Shown here: piece after piece, positions 8,091-16,598 of the stretch
How positions within the stretch are numbered: position 1 is the stretch's first letter
Layout of the letters: every line of letters starts with the position of its first letter
Source of the DNA: UBA6814 sp040753075
GTDB lineage: Bacteria > Desulfobacterota > Desulfovibrionia > Desulfovibrionales > Desulfovibrionaceae
DNA length: 41,595 bases
NCBI GenBank assembly: GCA_040753075.1
Contig: JBFMHA010000024.1
Location: 1 to 41,595 of the forward strand
Direction of reading: 5' to 3'
Program-made: the position numbers and the translations under genes
The notes under the pieces: model-generated
What the model was told of the DNA's origin: nothing
The model's database searches: none
Seen by the model: the letters and a program-made list of their open reading frames with translations, nothing else

Positions 8091-8969
8091 ATGCTCTCCC
8101 TGGCGGCGCTCAAGAAGAGAATCCGGACCGCCGGCGACCTCCTGGCCGTGGTCAAGACCATGAAGGCCCTGGCCGCGGTGAACATCCGCCAGTTCGAGGC
8201 CGCGGTGGAGTCCCTGGAGGGCTGCGCCGCGGTGGCGGACCAGGGCCTGCACGCCTTCTTCCGGGCGCACGGCCCCCTGCCCCCGGTGCGCACCGGCCCG
8301 GCCGGGCTGGTTCTGGTCCTGGGCTCGGACCAGGGGATGTGCGGCGGCTTCAACGAAGCCGCGGCCCAGGCCGCGGCGGCCCAGGTCGCGGCGCTGGCCG
8401 CCGGCGGCGCCCGGGTCCGCGTCTGGACCTGCGGCGAGCGGGTCCGGGCCGCACTGGAGGCCGCCGGCCTGGCCTCGGACCTGCACCTGGCCATGCCGGG
8501 CGGCCTGCACGGCATCCCGCCCCTGGCCGCGGAGTTGATCCTGCGCTACGAGGCCGACCTGGGGACGCGGGGCGCCGAGACCCTGGTGCTGGCGCACAAC
8601 CGCCTGGCCCGGACCGGGGCGTACGAACCCGCGGTCCGCCGCCTGCTCCCCCTGGACCGGGACTGGCAGGCCCCCTACCTCGCGCCCTGGCCGCGGCGCT
8701 GCCTGCCCGAGACCGGACTGCCCGCCGGGGAGCTGTTCCCAGAACTGTTCCGCCACTACCTGGCCATCTCCCTGTACCGGGCCTTCGGCCTGTCCCTGGC
8801 CGCGGAGAACGCCGCCCGGCTGGCCGCCATGCAGGCCGCGGAGAAGAACATCGAGGAGCGCTCCGAGGAGCTCGCCCGCAGCTTCCGCGAGGCGCGCCAG
8901 ACCCTCGTCACCGCCGAACTCCTGGACGTGATCGCCGGATTCGAGGCCCTGTCCGGCCCGGAAGCCTAG
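8091..8969 (+). CDS. atpG: N-type ATPase, gamma subunit (central stalk)
   Basis: A 292-residue gamma subunit. The N-terminal helix contains LKKRIRTAGDLLAVVKTMKALAAVNIRQFE, and the C-terminal helix contains MQAAEKNIEERSEELARSFR; together they form the rotating coiled coil inside the alpha/beta hexamer. The middle is a Rossmann-like fold (VLVLGSDQGMCGGFNEA). It is the last gene of the ATPase operon, as in other N-type clusters. No obvious terminator follows, and the next gene starts 90 bp on. Confidence 0.93.
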   Translation: MLSLAALKKRIRTAGDLLAVVKTMKALAAVNIRQFEAAVESLEGCAAVADQGLHAFFRAHGPLPPVRTGPAGLVLVLGSDQGMCGGFNEAAAQAAAAQVAALAAGGARVRVWTCGERVRAALEAAGLASDLHLAMPGGLHGIPPLAAELILRYEADLGTRGAETLVLAHNRLARTGAYEPAVRRLLPLDRDWQAPYLAPWPRRCLPETGLPAGELFPELFRHYLAISLYRAFGLSLAAENAARLAAMQAAEKNIEERSEELARSFREARQTLVTAELLDVIAGFEALSGPEA

Positions 8970-9059
8970 ACCTCGATCCCGCCCGCGCCTTGCCCCCTCC
9001 CCGGCCCTCTGCTACCGTGAAACCCTGGAGCCAGACCCGGCAACCCTTGCGGCGCAGCC

Positions 9060-10472
9060 ATGAAGACCGTATACCGCCCTCTTCCGCCCGAACTGCGGGC
9101 AATCTTTTCTCGACCGCGGGGCCGCATGAAGACCGATCTGCACATTCCCATCCTGCACAAGAAGCTCGGCGTGGCCGAGTTGACCCCGACCGACCTGGAG
9201 ACCCTGGCCGCAGGCCTGGCCGAGCCCGCCAACCGCCTGCCGGAGATCGTGGGCGCGCTCATCAACGTGCACAAGGCCGACTACAGCGACACCCGGCAGA
9301 TCCGCGACAAGTTCGCGGGCATGAAGCTCGGCCTGCGCCGCGAGGACGGCATCGTGTACCTGCTCTGCCGCGGGGTGCCCGTGGACTGCCTGTACGACGG
9401 CCGGAACGTGATCTGGGCCGCCTGCGAGTTCATCTCCTCGGCCATCCGGGACATCGTGTTCCCCCCGCCCGCCCCGATCCCGGACGCGGACAGCGAGGCG
9501 GTGTCCCTGTCCGTGCGCCGCTTCGCCGAGCACGCCGGGGTGCTCTACCGCGGGGAGCGCAACCTGGTGTCCTTCGTCTGGGGCGGACACCGGGTCAGCC
9601 TGGAGGAATACGAGTTCGCCAAGGAGGTGGCCTACTGGGCCACCCTGTTCCTGCCCCACATGGAGCACATCACCGGCTGCGGCGAGGGCATCATGAAGGC
9701 CCCGTTCAAGGGCGCGCAGGTGGCCTACGCCAAGCAGCGCACCATCCAGCGGTACGGGATGCGGGACTTCATCGGCTTCACCGAGAAGAACATCCTGGCC
9801 GCCGAGCCGCCCAACGAGCTGGTCAACCGCTTCGTGGTGTTCCCCAACGTGGAGTGGCGCATGGAGGCCTTCATCCGGGCCAGCCACTGCGGCCGCGCCC
9901 ATCCCGGCGGCCCGGGCACCATGGAGGAGGTGCTCACCATGCTGGCGGTGCTCGGGGACCCGGCCAACCGGGACTGCGGCTTCGCCTTCGACCTGGTGGA
10001 GCGCGAGGGCGGGAGCTATTTCAAGGCCTTCGCCGAGTACCTGGGCGAGTGCTTCGGCAACGCCCTGGACGGGCTCTACGAGATCCACCTGGGCGCGCCC
10101 GCGCAGTACGCCGCCACCCTGGCCGAGCGCGCCCGGCGCACCCCCACCCGCTACCTCTGGAACGAGGACCTGCGCTTCGACCCGCGCTTCCAGGAGCCCT
10201 TCGACGTGACCTTCGCCAGCATGGAGGCCCTGGACCTGTCCCGGGACCAGGACCCCATGGACCTGCTCATCAACCTGCGCCGCTTCTTCCACTCCATCGT
10301 GCACGTGTCGGTCAAGGACCCGGACCTGCTGGACTCCTGGGGCGCGGACCGGCCGCGCATCCGCGGGGACAAGCGCATCCTGGCCGCCACCGACCGCCTG
10401 GTGCGCCGCCTGGCCGAACAGGGACGCATCCATCCCAACGCGGACTACACCATGCCCTACCGGGTGGCGTGA
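9060..10472 (+). CDS. ppnN: Pyrimidine/purine nucleotide 5'-monophosphate nucleosidase (PpnN/YgdH-like, LOG family)
   Basis: A 470-residue cytoplasmic protein that aligns over its length with E. coli PpnN, which cleaves nucleoside monophosphates to base and ribose 5-phosphate and is activated by (p)ppGpp. Visible anchors are GCGEGIMKAPFKGA at about 204, GFTEKNILAAEPPNELVN at about 240, and the LOG nucleotide-binding motif PGGPGTMEE at about 282. The C-terminal IRGDKRILAATDRLV segment matches the family's INGDKEIM region. The E. coli start aligns with the internal ATG at 9126, so the first 22 residues may not be translated. It lies directly downstream of atpG, possibly co-transcribed. Confidence 0.85.
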   Translation: MKTVYRPLPPELRAIFSRPRGRMKTDLHIPILHKKLGVAELTPTDLETLAAGLAEPANRLPEIVGALINVHKADYSDTRQIRDKFAGMKLGLRREDGIVYLLCRGVPVDCLYDGRNVIWAACEFISSAIRDIVFPPPAPIPDADSEAVSLSVRRFAEHAGVLYRGERNLVSFVWGGHRVSLEEYEFAKEVAYWATLFLPHMEHITGCGEGIMKAPFKGAQVAYAKQRTIQRYGMRDFIGFTEKNILAAEPPNELVNRFVVFPNVEWRMEAFIRASHCGRAHPGGPGTMEEVLTMLAVLGDPANRDCGFAFDLVEREGGSYFKAFAEYLGECFGNALDGLYEIHLGAPAQYAATLAERARRTPTRYLWNEDLRFDPRFQEPFDVTFASMEALDLSRDQDPMDLLINLRRFFHSIVHVSVKDPDLLDSWGADRPRIRGDKRILAATDRLVRRLAEQGRIHPNADYTMPYRVA

Positions 10473-10534
10473 GGCGGAGGCGACGCTGACGTTTTCTTGA
10501 TCCAAGCGCCGGGCTGCCGGAACCGGGAGGAGAC

Positions 10535-10576
10535 ATGCCGGGAATGGGCCGCACGCCGCGCCGGGCCGGGGGCTGA
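10535..10576 (+). CDS. Possible 13-codon leader ORF before the small membrane protein gene
   Basis: ATG at 10535 is preceded by an excellent GGGAGGAG and opens a 13-codon frame (MPGMGRTPRRAGG) ending in TGA two bases before the GTG of the next gene. It could set up coupled translation of that gene, whose own ribosome-binding site is only a run of G. It may also be chance, or a sign that the next gene is frameshifted at its start. Confidence 0.3.
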   Translation: MPGMGRTPRRAGG

Positions 10577-10578
10577 CC

Positions 10579-10971
10579 GTGCCCTGGCTTTCGGCCTCGC
10601 TCATGTGGCTGGCGCTGTGCGCCACGGCCGTGGCCGCGGGCGCGCTGCGGGTGAAGCTGCTGGAGCCCCGGCTGGGCGAGCTGCGCGCCCACCAGGCCGG
10701 CGCCCTGGGCCTCATCCCGGTGATGTTCGGCCTGACCTGCCTGTGGGTGGGGCTCTCGGACCTGGAAACCTCGCCCTTCCTGCCCGAGGTGGGCCGCTGG
10801 TGGCTCCTGCTGACCGTGGCCTTCGAGTTCGGGTTCGGCCTCCTGGTCATGCGCCAGCCCCTGCGCCGCCTCCTGGCCGACTACAACCTCCTGCGCGGCC
10901 GCCTCTGGCCCGTGTTCCTGGCCGCCCTCACCCTGTCCCCGCCCCTGGCCGGGCGGCTGCTGGGGCCGTAA
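10579..10971 (+). CDS. Small inner-membrane protein, function unknown
   Basis: A 130-residue protein with four likely membrane segments (about 3-22, 42-60, 72-92 and 108-126) separated by short charged loops. No catalytic motif or known family is recognised. The GTG start at 10579 is the first usable codon in frame, with a run of G six bases upstream. It lies 107 bp after the ppnN-like gene on the same strand. Third-position GC and a clean membrane pattern support a real gene. Confidence 0.6.
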   Translation: MPWLSASLMWLALCATAVAAGALRVKLLEPRLGELRAHQAGALGLIPVMFGLTCLWVGLSDLETSPFLPEVGRWWLLLTVAFEFGFGLLVMRQPLRRLLADYNLLRGRLWPVFLAALTLSPPLAGRLLGP

Positions 10972-11071
10972 CTCCCCTCCCCGGCATTGACCGGACGCCT
11001 CCGAATGGTATGATGCTGTCCCTTGCTCCGCCATCCGACGGAGCGGCCAACCCCAGCCTGGGAGGCGGACC

Positions 11072-11731
11072 ATGCCCGAAGCCCCGCTCGGCGCGATCCT
11101 GCAGCGCGACAAAACGACCTATGCCGTGGTGCCCCGGACCCCCGTGGGCCTCCTGACACCCGAGGACCTCGAGGGCTTGGCCGCGGTGGCCCGCAAGTAC
11201 GCCATCCCGGTCATCAAGATCACCTCGGGCCAGCGCTTCGCCCTGGTGGGCATCAAACCCGAGGACGTGGACAAGGTCTGGGCCGACCTCCGCATGGACG
11301 TGGGCAAGGCCGTGGAGCTGTGCCTGCACTACGTCCAGGCCTGCCCCGGAACCGCGGTGTGCAAGTTCGGCTTGCAGGACTCCCTGGGCCTGGGCCTGGA
11401 GATCGAAAGGATGTTCCACGGCCGGGACCTGCCGGCCAAGGTCAAGATCGGGGTGTCCGGCTGCCCGCTGTGCTGCGGGGAGAGCTACGTGCGCGACATC
11501 GGGGTGCTGGGCAAGCGGGGCGGCTGGTCGCTCATCGTGGGCGGCAGTTCGGCCCGGCGGCCCCGGGTGGGCGACCTGCTCAAGGACGACCTGACCCAGC
11601 CCGAGGTTCTGGCCCTCGTTGATCGATTCTTCACCCACTACGCCCAACACGCCAAGCCCAAGGAGCGCACCGCCGCCTTCCTGGACCGCATCGGCATCGA
11701 GCAGGTCAAGGACGCGGTGTTGGGAGGGTAG
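11072..11731 (+). CDS. Small assimilatory-type sulfite reductase (siroheme-[4Fe-4S], single subunit)
   Basis: A 219-residue protein matching the low-molecular-mass 'assimilatory-type' sulfite reductase of Desulfovibrio (the D. vulgaris P590 protein is about the same size). The cluster and siroheme ligands are the cysteine pairs in QACPGTAVCKFG (about residue 91) and SGCPLCCGES (about 130). N-terminal residues up to about 70 form the ferredoxin-like half-domain. It reduces sulfite to sulfide with six electrons, separate from dissimilatory DsrAB. GGGAGG precedes the ATG. It converges on the cupin gene with one base between stops, and a cysteine synthase fusion gene lies beyond, which suggests a sulfide-to-cysteine theme. 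Confidence 0.88.
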   Translation: MPEAPLGAILQRDKTTYAVVPRTPVGLLTPEDLEGLAAVARKYAIPVIKITSGQRFALVGIKPEDVDKVWADLRMDVGKAVELCLHYVQACPGTAVCKFGLQDSLGLGLEIERMFHGRDLPAKVKIGVSGCPLCCGESYVRDIGVLGKRGGWSLIVGGSSARRPRVGDLLKDDLTQPEVLALVDRFFTHYAQHAKPKERTAAFLDRIGIEQVKDAVLGG

Positions 11732-11732
11732 C

Positions 11733-12146
11733 CTAGGCCCCGGCGCAGCCCTCTTCCACGTCGCAGATGCAGCACAGGAAGGTGGCGGGCTCGGCGTCGC
11801 TCAGGTTGCGCATGCCGTGGGGGACCTGGCTCGGCACGTACACCGCGTCGCCCGGGCCGGTGGTGGCGGACTCCGCGACCTCCCCGGTCTCCGGGTCGTA
11901 GGTCAGGCACTCGAAGTAGCCGGAGAGGATGAACATGGTCTGGGCGTAAAAGTGGTCGTGGATGGGGATCACCGCGCCCGGGTCCGCGGTGAAGTGCCGC
12001 AGCCCGTACGCCGGCCCGCCGTCCTTGCCCCTGCCCGCCCGGGACAGCCAGCGGACGGTGATGCCCTCCACCGGCTGCTCCTTCCCCCTGAACGAAGCCG
12101 ACCGCACCCGCCGCCCCTCGAACTGCATGTAGTTGCCCACGATCAT
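11733..12146 (-). CDS. Single-domain cupin protein
   Basis: A 137-residue single cupin barrel. The metal-binding motif 1 is PGAVIPIHDHFYAQTMFILSG (about residues 55-75) and motif 2 includes VPSQVPHGMRN (about 107). The His pattern is intact, so a metal is probably bound. A CICDVEEGC cysteine cluster lies at the C-terminus, unusual for small cupins. The start at 12146 is chosen because cupin homology begins soon after it and upstream residues look non-coding. It lies downstream of the cysK fusion gene on the same strand, but a terminator separates them. The substrate is unknown. Confidence 0.75.
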   Translation of the reverse strand: MIVGNYMQFEGRRVRSASFRGKEQPVEGITVRWLSRAGRGKDGGPAYGLRHFTADPGAVIPIHDHFYAQTMFILSGYFECLTYDPETGEVAESATTGPGDAVYVPSQVPHGMRNLSDAEPATFLCCICDVEEGCAGA

Positions 12147-12214
12147 GGAAACGCCCCTGGTTGGGATGAGATGGTTGGGGGGAGGATAGGACAGGACGGA
12201 GAGAAGGGGAAGGA

Positions 12215-12246
12215 AAGAAAAAAGGGCGGTTGCATTATCCGCCCTT
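12215..12246 (-). terminator. Intrinsic terminator after the cysK-cysS fusion gene
   Basis: Read on the minus strand: AAGGGCGG, a 9-nt loop, CCGCCCTT, then a T-rich tract (TTTTTTCTTT). It begins about 28 bp after the fusion gene's stop codon. This is the classic form of a Rho-independent terminator, and it makes co-transcription with the cupin gene less likely. Confidence 0.8.
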
Positions 12247-12273
12247 CTCAACTCGAGTTCGCTACGGGTAAAC

Positions 12274-14598
12274 CTACCCCACCCTCGCCACCCGCGGCCC
12301 CTCGGGCGTGTCCTCCACCGCGAAGCCCATGCCCTTCAGCTCGTCGCGCAGGCGGTCGGCTTCGGCGAAGTCCTTCTTCTGGCGGGCCTGGGCGCGCTGC
12401 TGGACCAGGGCGGCGACGGCGGGGGGCCACTGGTCGGCGGGGAGGGGGAGGGCGGCGCGGTCGATGACGCCCAGCAGGTCGTCGGCCTTGAGCAGTTCCT
12501 CCAGGCAGGCGGCGGCCGCCGCGGGCGGGAGCGCGCTCTTGCCCAGGCGGGAGCGCATCTCGCGGCAGAAATTGAACAGGGTCGGCCAGAAGGCGTAGAG
12601 CGACAGGTCGTCGTCCACGGCCCGGCGCAGGGCGGTGCGCAGCTCCACGCACAGGGCCTCCACGTCCGGAGCGGCCGAGCCGCCCGGGCCGGTGGCAGCG
12701 GACAGCGCGGCGGCCGCGTCCTGCACCTTGGCGCGGTTCCTGTCCCACATGGCCAGGGTGTCGGAGGCGTCGCACAGGGGCTTGTGGTAGGAGCCGGAGA
12801 GCAGCCACAGCCGCAGCGACAGGGGCGAGCGGCCCTCGCCCAGAAGCGCGTCCAAACCGGGGCGCGCCCCCGAATCCCCTCCCGCGGCGGGCTTGGCCTC
12901 GCCCGCGGCGGCCACCGGCTGCACCACCATCCAGGCCCGGGGCCGCGCCTCCGCGCCGTAGGCCCAGATGGCCCGCAGGTTCTCCAGGTGCGGGAAGCGG
13001 TGGGTCTCGCCGGCCGCGGCCAGGTCCACCCGGGGCAGGGCCGCCAGGGCGGCCAGGGCCATCTGGGCGAACCAGGAGGGCCGCACGTTGCCCCACTCCA
13101 GAGCCCAGAACTCGCCCTCCTTGATGTCGGCCAGGGCCGCCCGCTTGAGGAGCGTGAAGTCCCGGGCGTTCTCCTTGGCGTAGGCCGCCAGGTCCACGGT
13201 CTTGCCCAGGGCCTGGCCGGCCAGGTCCACCCCGGCCATGCGGCCGTAGTCCTTGTCCCGGGCCACGTCGAAATACACAGAGCGCAGCTTCTCGTAGGCC
13301 AGACCGCGGGAGAGCAGGCCGGACACCAGCTTCGCCGCCCGCGCCGAGGCGTCGCCCACCGGGGCGAACTCCACTCCGGCCATGCCCAGGGCCGCGGCTG
13401 CCCGGGCCAGGCGCTCCCCGGCCGCGGCCGCGTAGTCCGCCCGGCGCTGTTTGGCCGCTCGCGCGGCCTTGAGGGTGGAGTCCTCCAGGTCGGCCAGGCC
13501 CACGGCCAGCCGCGCCCCGCCGCCCTCGGCCCGCAGCCGGCGGGCCAGCACGTCCAGGAAGGCCAGCCGCCGCCAGAAGGACAGGCTGCCCCAGCGGTCC
13601 AGGGCCGGGCCCACGGCGTACAGGCAGGCCTCGCGGCTGTCCGGGGCCACGAAGGCCCGGCCTCCCGAGGCCGCGTCCGCGACCTGGGGGCCCTGCTCGG
13701 CCTTGGGCGCGAACAGGCTGGTGGAGAGGTAGCGCTCTCCGCTGTCGGGAATGATGACCACGATGAGGCCGGACTCCAGGTCCCGGGCCAGCCTGAGGGC
13801 CCCGGCCACGGCCGCTCCGCTGCTCATGCCGGCCAGGATGCCCTCCTGGCGGGCCAGGAGGCGGGCGGTCTCGAAGGCCTCCTCGTCCTCCACGTGGATG
13901 GTGGCGTCCAGGGCCGAGCGGTCGAAGATGCCCGGCGGATAGGACTCCTGCATGTTCTTGAGGCCCTGGATCTTGTGCCGGGGATAGGGCTCCACGGCGA
14001 TGACCTGGACCTTGGCGTCGTACTCGTGCAGCCGCCTGGCCAGGCCCATGACCGTGCCCGAGGTGCCCAGCGCGGCCACCGCGTGGGTCACTCCGCCGCC
14101 GGTGGCCTCCCAGATCTCCGGCGCGGTGCCCCGGTAGTGGGCCTCGATGCTGGCAGGGTTGTTGAACTGGTCCATGAGCACGTACGTGTCCGGCTCCTCG
14201 CGGGCCAGGCGGTAGGCCACCTCGATGGCCCCGTCCGTGCCCAGGCGGCCGGGGGTGAGCTCGATGTCCGCGCCGAAGGCGCGCATGATGCGCTTGCGCT
14301 CCTCGGACGCGGTCTCGGGCATGAAGAGCTTGAGCCGGTAGCCCTTGACCGCGCAGACCATGGCCAGGCCCACCCCGGTGTTGCCGCTGGTGGCCTCGAT
14401 CACGGTCTTGCCCGGGGTGAGGGAGCCGTCGGCCTCGGCCGCCTCGACCATGGCCAGGGCCACCCGGTCCTTGATGGACCCGCCGGGGTTCACGCACTCG
14501 ATCTTGGCCAAAATCTTGACGCCAGGCCGGGGACTCAGGGTGCGCAGCTCCACCAGCGGGGTATTGCCGATGCGGGACAGGACGTGGGGATGGTGCAT
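12274..14598 (-). CDS. cysK: Cysteine synthase fused to a degenerate cysteinyl-tRNA synthetase
   Basis: A 774-residue fusion. Residues 1-305 are an O-acetylserine sulfhydrylase: IGNTPLVEL at 10, the PLP lysine in NPGGSIKDR (K43), EATSGNTGVG at 68 and GTSGTVMG at 178. Residues about 325-774 align with cysteinyl-tRNA synthetase, clearest at the end, where LVQQRAQARQKKDFAEADRLRDEL matches the CysRS C-terminal helices. The catalytic signatures are gone: the Cys-x-HIGH segment reads YAVGPALDRWGSLS, the second zinc Cys is lost (PSWFAQMA), FPHHENE is FPHLENL, and no KMSKS is found. So the CysK half looks active and the CysRS half looks dead for aminoacylation. ATG 14598 has AAGGA seven bases upstream; an in-frame ATG at 14640 is less likely. 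A true cysS must exist elsewhere. Confidence 0.9.
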   Translation of the reverse strand: MHHPHVLSRIGNTPLVELRTLSPRPGVKILAKIECVNPGGSIKDRVALAMVEAAEADGSLTPGKTVIEATSGNTGVGLAMVCAVKGYRLKLFMPETASEERKRIMRAFGADIELTPGRLGTDGAIEVAYRLAREEPDTYVLMDQFNNPASIEAHYRGTAPEIWEATGGGVTHAVAALGTSGTVMGLARRLHEYDAKVQVIAVEPYPRHKIQGLKNMQESYPPGIFDRSALDATIHVEDEEAFETARLLARQEGILAGMSSGAAVAGALRLARDLESGLIVVIIPDSGERYLSTSLFAPKAEQGPQVADAASGGRAFVAPDSREACLYAVGPALDRWGSLSFWRRLAFLDVLARRLRAEGGGARLAVGLADLEDSTLKAARAAKQRRADYAAAAGERLARAAAALGMAGVEFAPVGDASARAAKLVSGLLSRGLAYEKLRSVYFDVARDKDYGRMAGVDLAGQALGKTVDLAAYAKENARDFTLLKRAALADIKEGEFWALEWGNVRPSWFAQMALAALAALPRVDLAAAGETHRFPHLENLRAIWAYGAEARPRAWMVVQPVAAAGEAKPAAGGDSGARPGLDALLGEGRSPLSLRLWLLSGSYHKPLCDASDTLAMWDRNRAKVQDAAAALSAATGPGGSAAPDVEALCVELRTALRRAVDDDLSLYAFWPTLFNFCREMRSRLGKSALPPAAAAACLEELLKADDLLGVIDRAALPLPADQWPPAVAALVQQRAQARQKKDFAEADRLRDELKGMGFAVEDTPEGPRVARVG

Positions 14599-14732
14599 GG
14601 CGATCCTTGCTCCGGGCTCCATTGACGCGGCCCGGCGCATTTCCTCTAGGGGAAAAACGCCCGCACGGCAAGGGTGGCCCGGTCCTTGCAGCCGCAGGCC
14701 CGAAGAATCCCAAGCCCTCCGAGGTCAGCGCC

Positions 14733-16520
14733 ATGCAGCTTTACCAGTTTCTGGACCGGAACATCGAGGCCCTGCGCCGCCGCGTGCCCCAGACCGTGCA
14801 ATGGCTGGAGGCCTCGGGCAGCCAGCCCCGCGCCCTGGAGGACATGATCCTGGTCAACCGCATGGGGCTCATGGACCTGCCCCTGCCCGAGGGCGGCAGC
14901 CTGTTCGGGGCCATGCCGCCGGAAGCCTACTACAGCCGCTGGAACACCGACGAGATGGCCGACCGCAGCGCCACCATCATCGTGGGCTGCAACCTGGGCT
15001 ACGGCCTGAACCACGTGCTGACCAAGACTCCGCCCTCCCACAAGGTGCTGCTGTTCGAGCCCAGCCCGGCCATGCTCTACGCCTGCCTGGGCCAGAGCGA
15101 CTACGCGCCCTGGATGGACATGGGCAAGCTCTTCATCTTCCCGCCGGACAAGGACATCTTCCGCCAGGTGATCCAGGGCGTCGACCTGCAGCTCATCCAC
15201 GGCAAGGTCCACCTCCACCTGGACATCCCCAGCCAGCAGGTCGGGCCGCAGTACGCCGCCCTGGGCGGCGAGCTGCGCAAGGCCCTGGAGGGCTTCACCC
15301 TGGAGATGACCACCCTGCGCCTGCGTCAGGACGTGATGCTGGGCAACGAGCTGGCCAACTACCACCGGGCCTTTGCCGACGGCTCCCTGGAGCCCCTGCG
15401 GGGCGCCGGGCAGGGGATGTCCGCGGTGATCCTGGGCGCGGGCCCCTCCCTGGCGGCCAACGCCCCGGCCCTGGCCGCCAGTCCCGGCCACGCCCTGTAC
15501 CTCACCGCCCTGCAGACCCTGCCGGCCCTGCGCGCGCTGGGCCTCAAGCCCCACCTGTGCATGGCCATCGACTATTCCGAGGGCATGCTCGGCATCGCCA
15601 GCCGCCTGGACCCGGACTGGTGCCGGGACATCCCCCTGGTCTACTCGGCCAAGGTGCGGCCCGAGGTGGTGCGCGACTACCCCGGCCCCACCATCCCCCT
15701 GTGGACCGAGGGCGGCCTGGGCACCTTCGCCCTGCGCGGCCACGCCCCGGTGCTGGACGCCGGCGGCAACGTGAGCGTCACGCTGCTGCGCTTCTGCGCC
15801 TTCCTGGACGTGAGCCAGGCGCTCCTGGTGGGCCAGGACTTCTCCTGGAAGCCGGACGCCGCGGCCACCCACGTCTCCGGCCACCACGCCGCGGCCCGTG
15901 GCTTCACGTTCCAGCCCGGACAGCACATCACGCTCAAGAACTGGCGCGGAGAGGACACGGTCACGGCCATGCCCTACCTGGCCGCGGCCCGGGACATGGA
16001 GGCGGACATCCCCGGCCTGGGCCGTCCGGTGTTCGTGGCCTACGGCGACGGCCTGCCCCTGCGCGGGGCCCGGGCCACGGACATGGACCAGGTCCAGTCC
16101 TCGGGCCTGCTCGCCTCCCGGCCCGGCAGCCTGGACCGGTACCTCGCTGCCCTGCGCGAATCCCGTCGTCCCGTGCTCCCGCCTTCCTTCGAGGCCAGGT
16201 CCCCGCAGTGGTCGTCCTCCCTGCGCGCAGTGACCAGGCGGCTGGAGAAGCTCTTCGCCAGGCCGGACCGCAACAGCGACGAGATCCAGTCCGCCCTGGG
16301 CCAGGTCCACCTGTTCCTGCGCCAGGACCGGCTGTACGCGCCCTACCTCTTCAACGAGATCATGGACCTGGCCGGCCTGGTCCACGTGCGCGCCCGCTAC
16401 ACCCGGCCCGACCTGGCCGAGTTCAAGAAGATCGCCAAGCGCAGCCTGGACAAGGTCCGGGAGATGGACCGGGTGCTCGGGCAGCAACGCGCACCGGTCC
16501 AGGAGCGCCACGCGGCCTGA
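14733..16520 (+). CDS. MptE-like / Maf motility-accessory family protein (DUF115)
   Basis: A 595-residue protein with the MptE-like (DUF115) core at about residues 215-400, marked by SAVILGAGPSLAAN near 232 and the MAIDYSEG and GQDFSW segments. This family includes the Maf flagellin glycosyltransferases, which add nonulosonic acids to flagellin, and pterin pyrophosphokinases. Which reaction applies cannot be read from sequence. GAGGT lies 9 bases before ATG 14733. It is divergent from the cysK fusion gene with 134 bp between them, and it precedes an envelope-glycan gene set (PAP2, GT39) on the same strand. No flagellar gene is in the window. Confidence 0.78.
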   Translation: MQLYQFLDRNIEALRRRVPQTVQWLEASGSQPRALEDMILVNRMGLMDLPLPEGGSLFGAMPPEAYYSRWNTDEMADRSATIIVGCNLGYGLNHVLTKTPPSHKVLLFEPSPAMLYACLGQSDYAPWMDMGKLFIFPPDKDIFRQVIQGVDLQLIHGKVHLHLDIPSQQVGPQYAALGGELRKALEGFTLEMTTLRLRQDVMLGNELANYHRAFADGSLEPLRGAGQGMSAVILGAGPSLAANAPALAASPGHALYLTALQTLPALRALGLKPHLCMAIDYSEGMLGIASRLDPDWCRDIPLVYSAKVRPEVVRDYPGPTIPLWTEGGLGTFALRGHAPVLDAGGNVSVTLLRFCAFLDVSQALLVGQDFSWKPDAAATHVSGHHAAARGFTFQPGQHITLKNWRGEDTVTAMPYLAAARDMEADIPGLGRPVFVAYGDGLPLRGARATDMDQVQSSGLLASRPGSLDRYLAALRESRRPVLPPSFEARSPQWSSSLRAVTRRLEKLFARPDRNSDEIQSALGQVHLFLRQDRLYAPYLFNEIMDLAGLVHVRARYTRPDLAEFKKIAKRSLDKVREMDRVLGQQRAPVQERHAA

Positions 16521-16598
16521 GGCCACATGCGGCAAAAGGCCTGAATTTCCGGAGAGTTCCGCGCAACACGCCGGGGGCCTGTTGCCAGCGCCCCGGCC

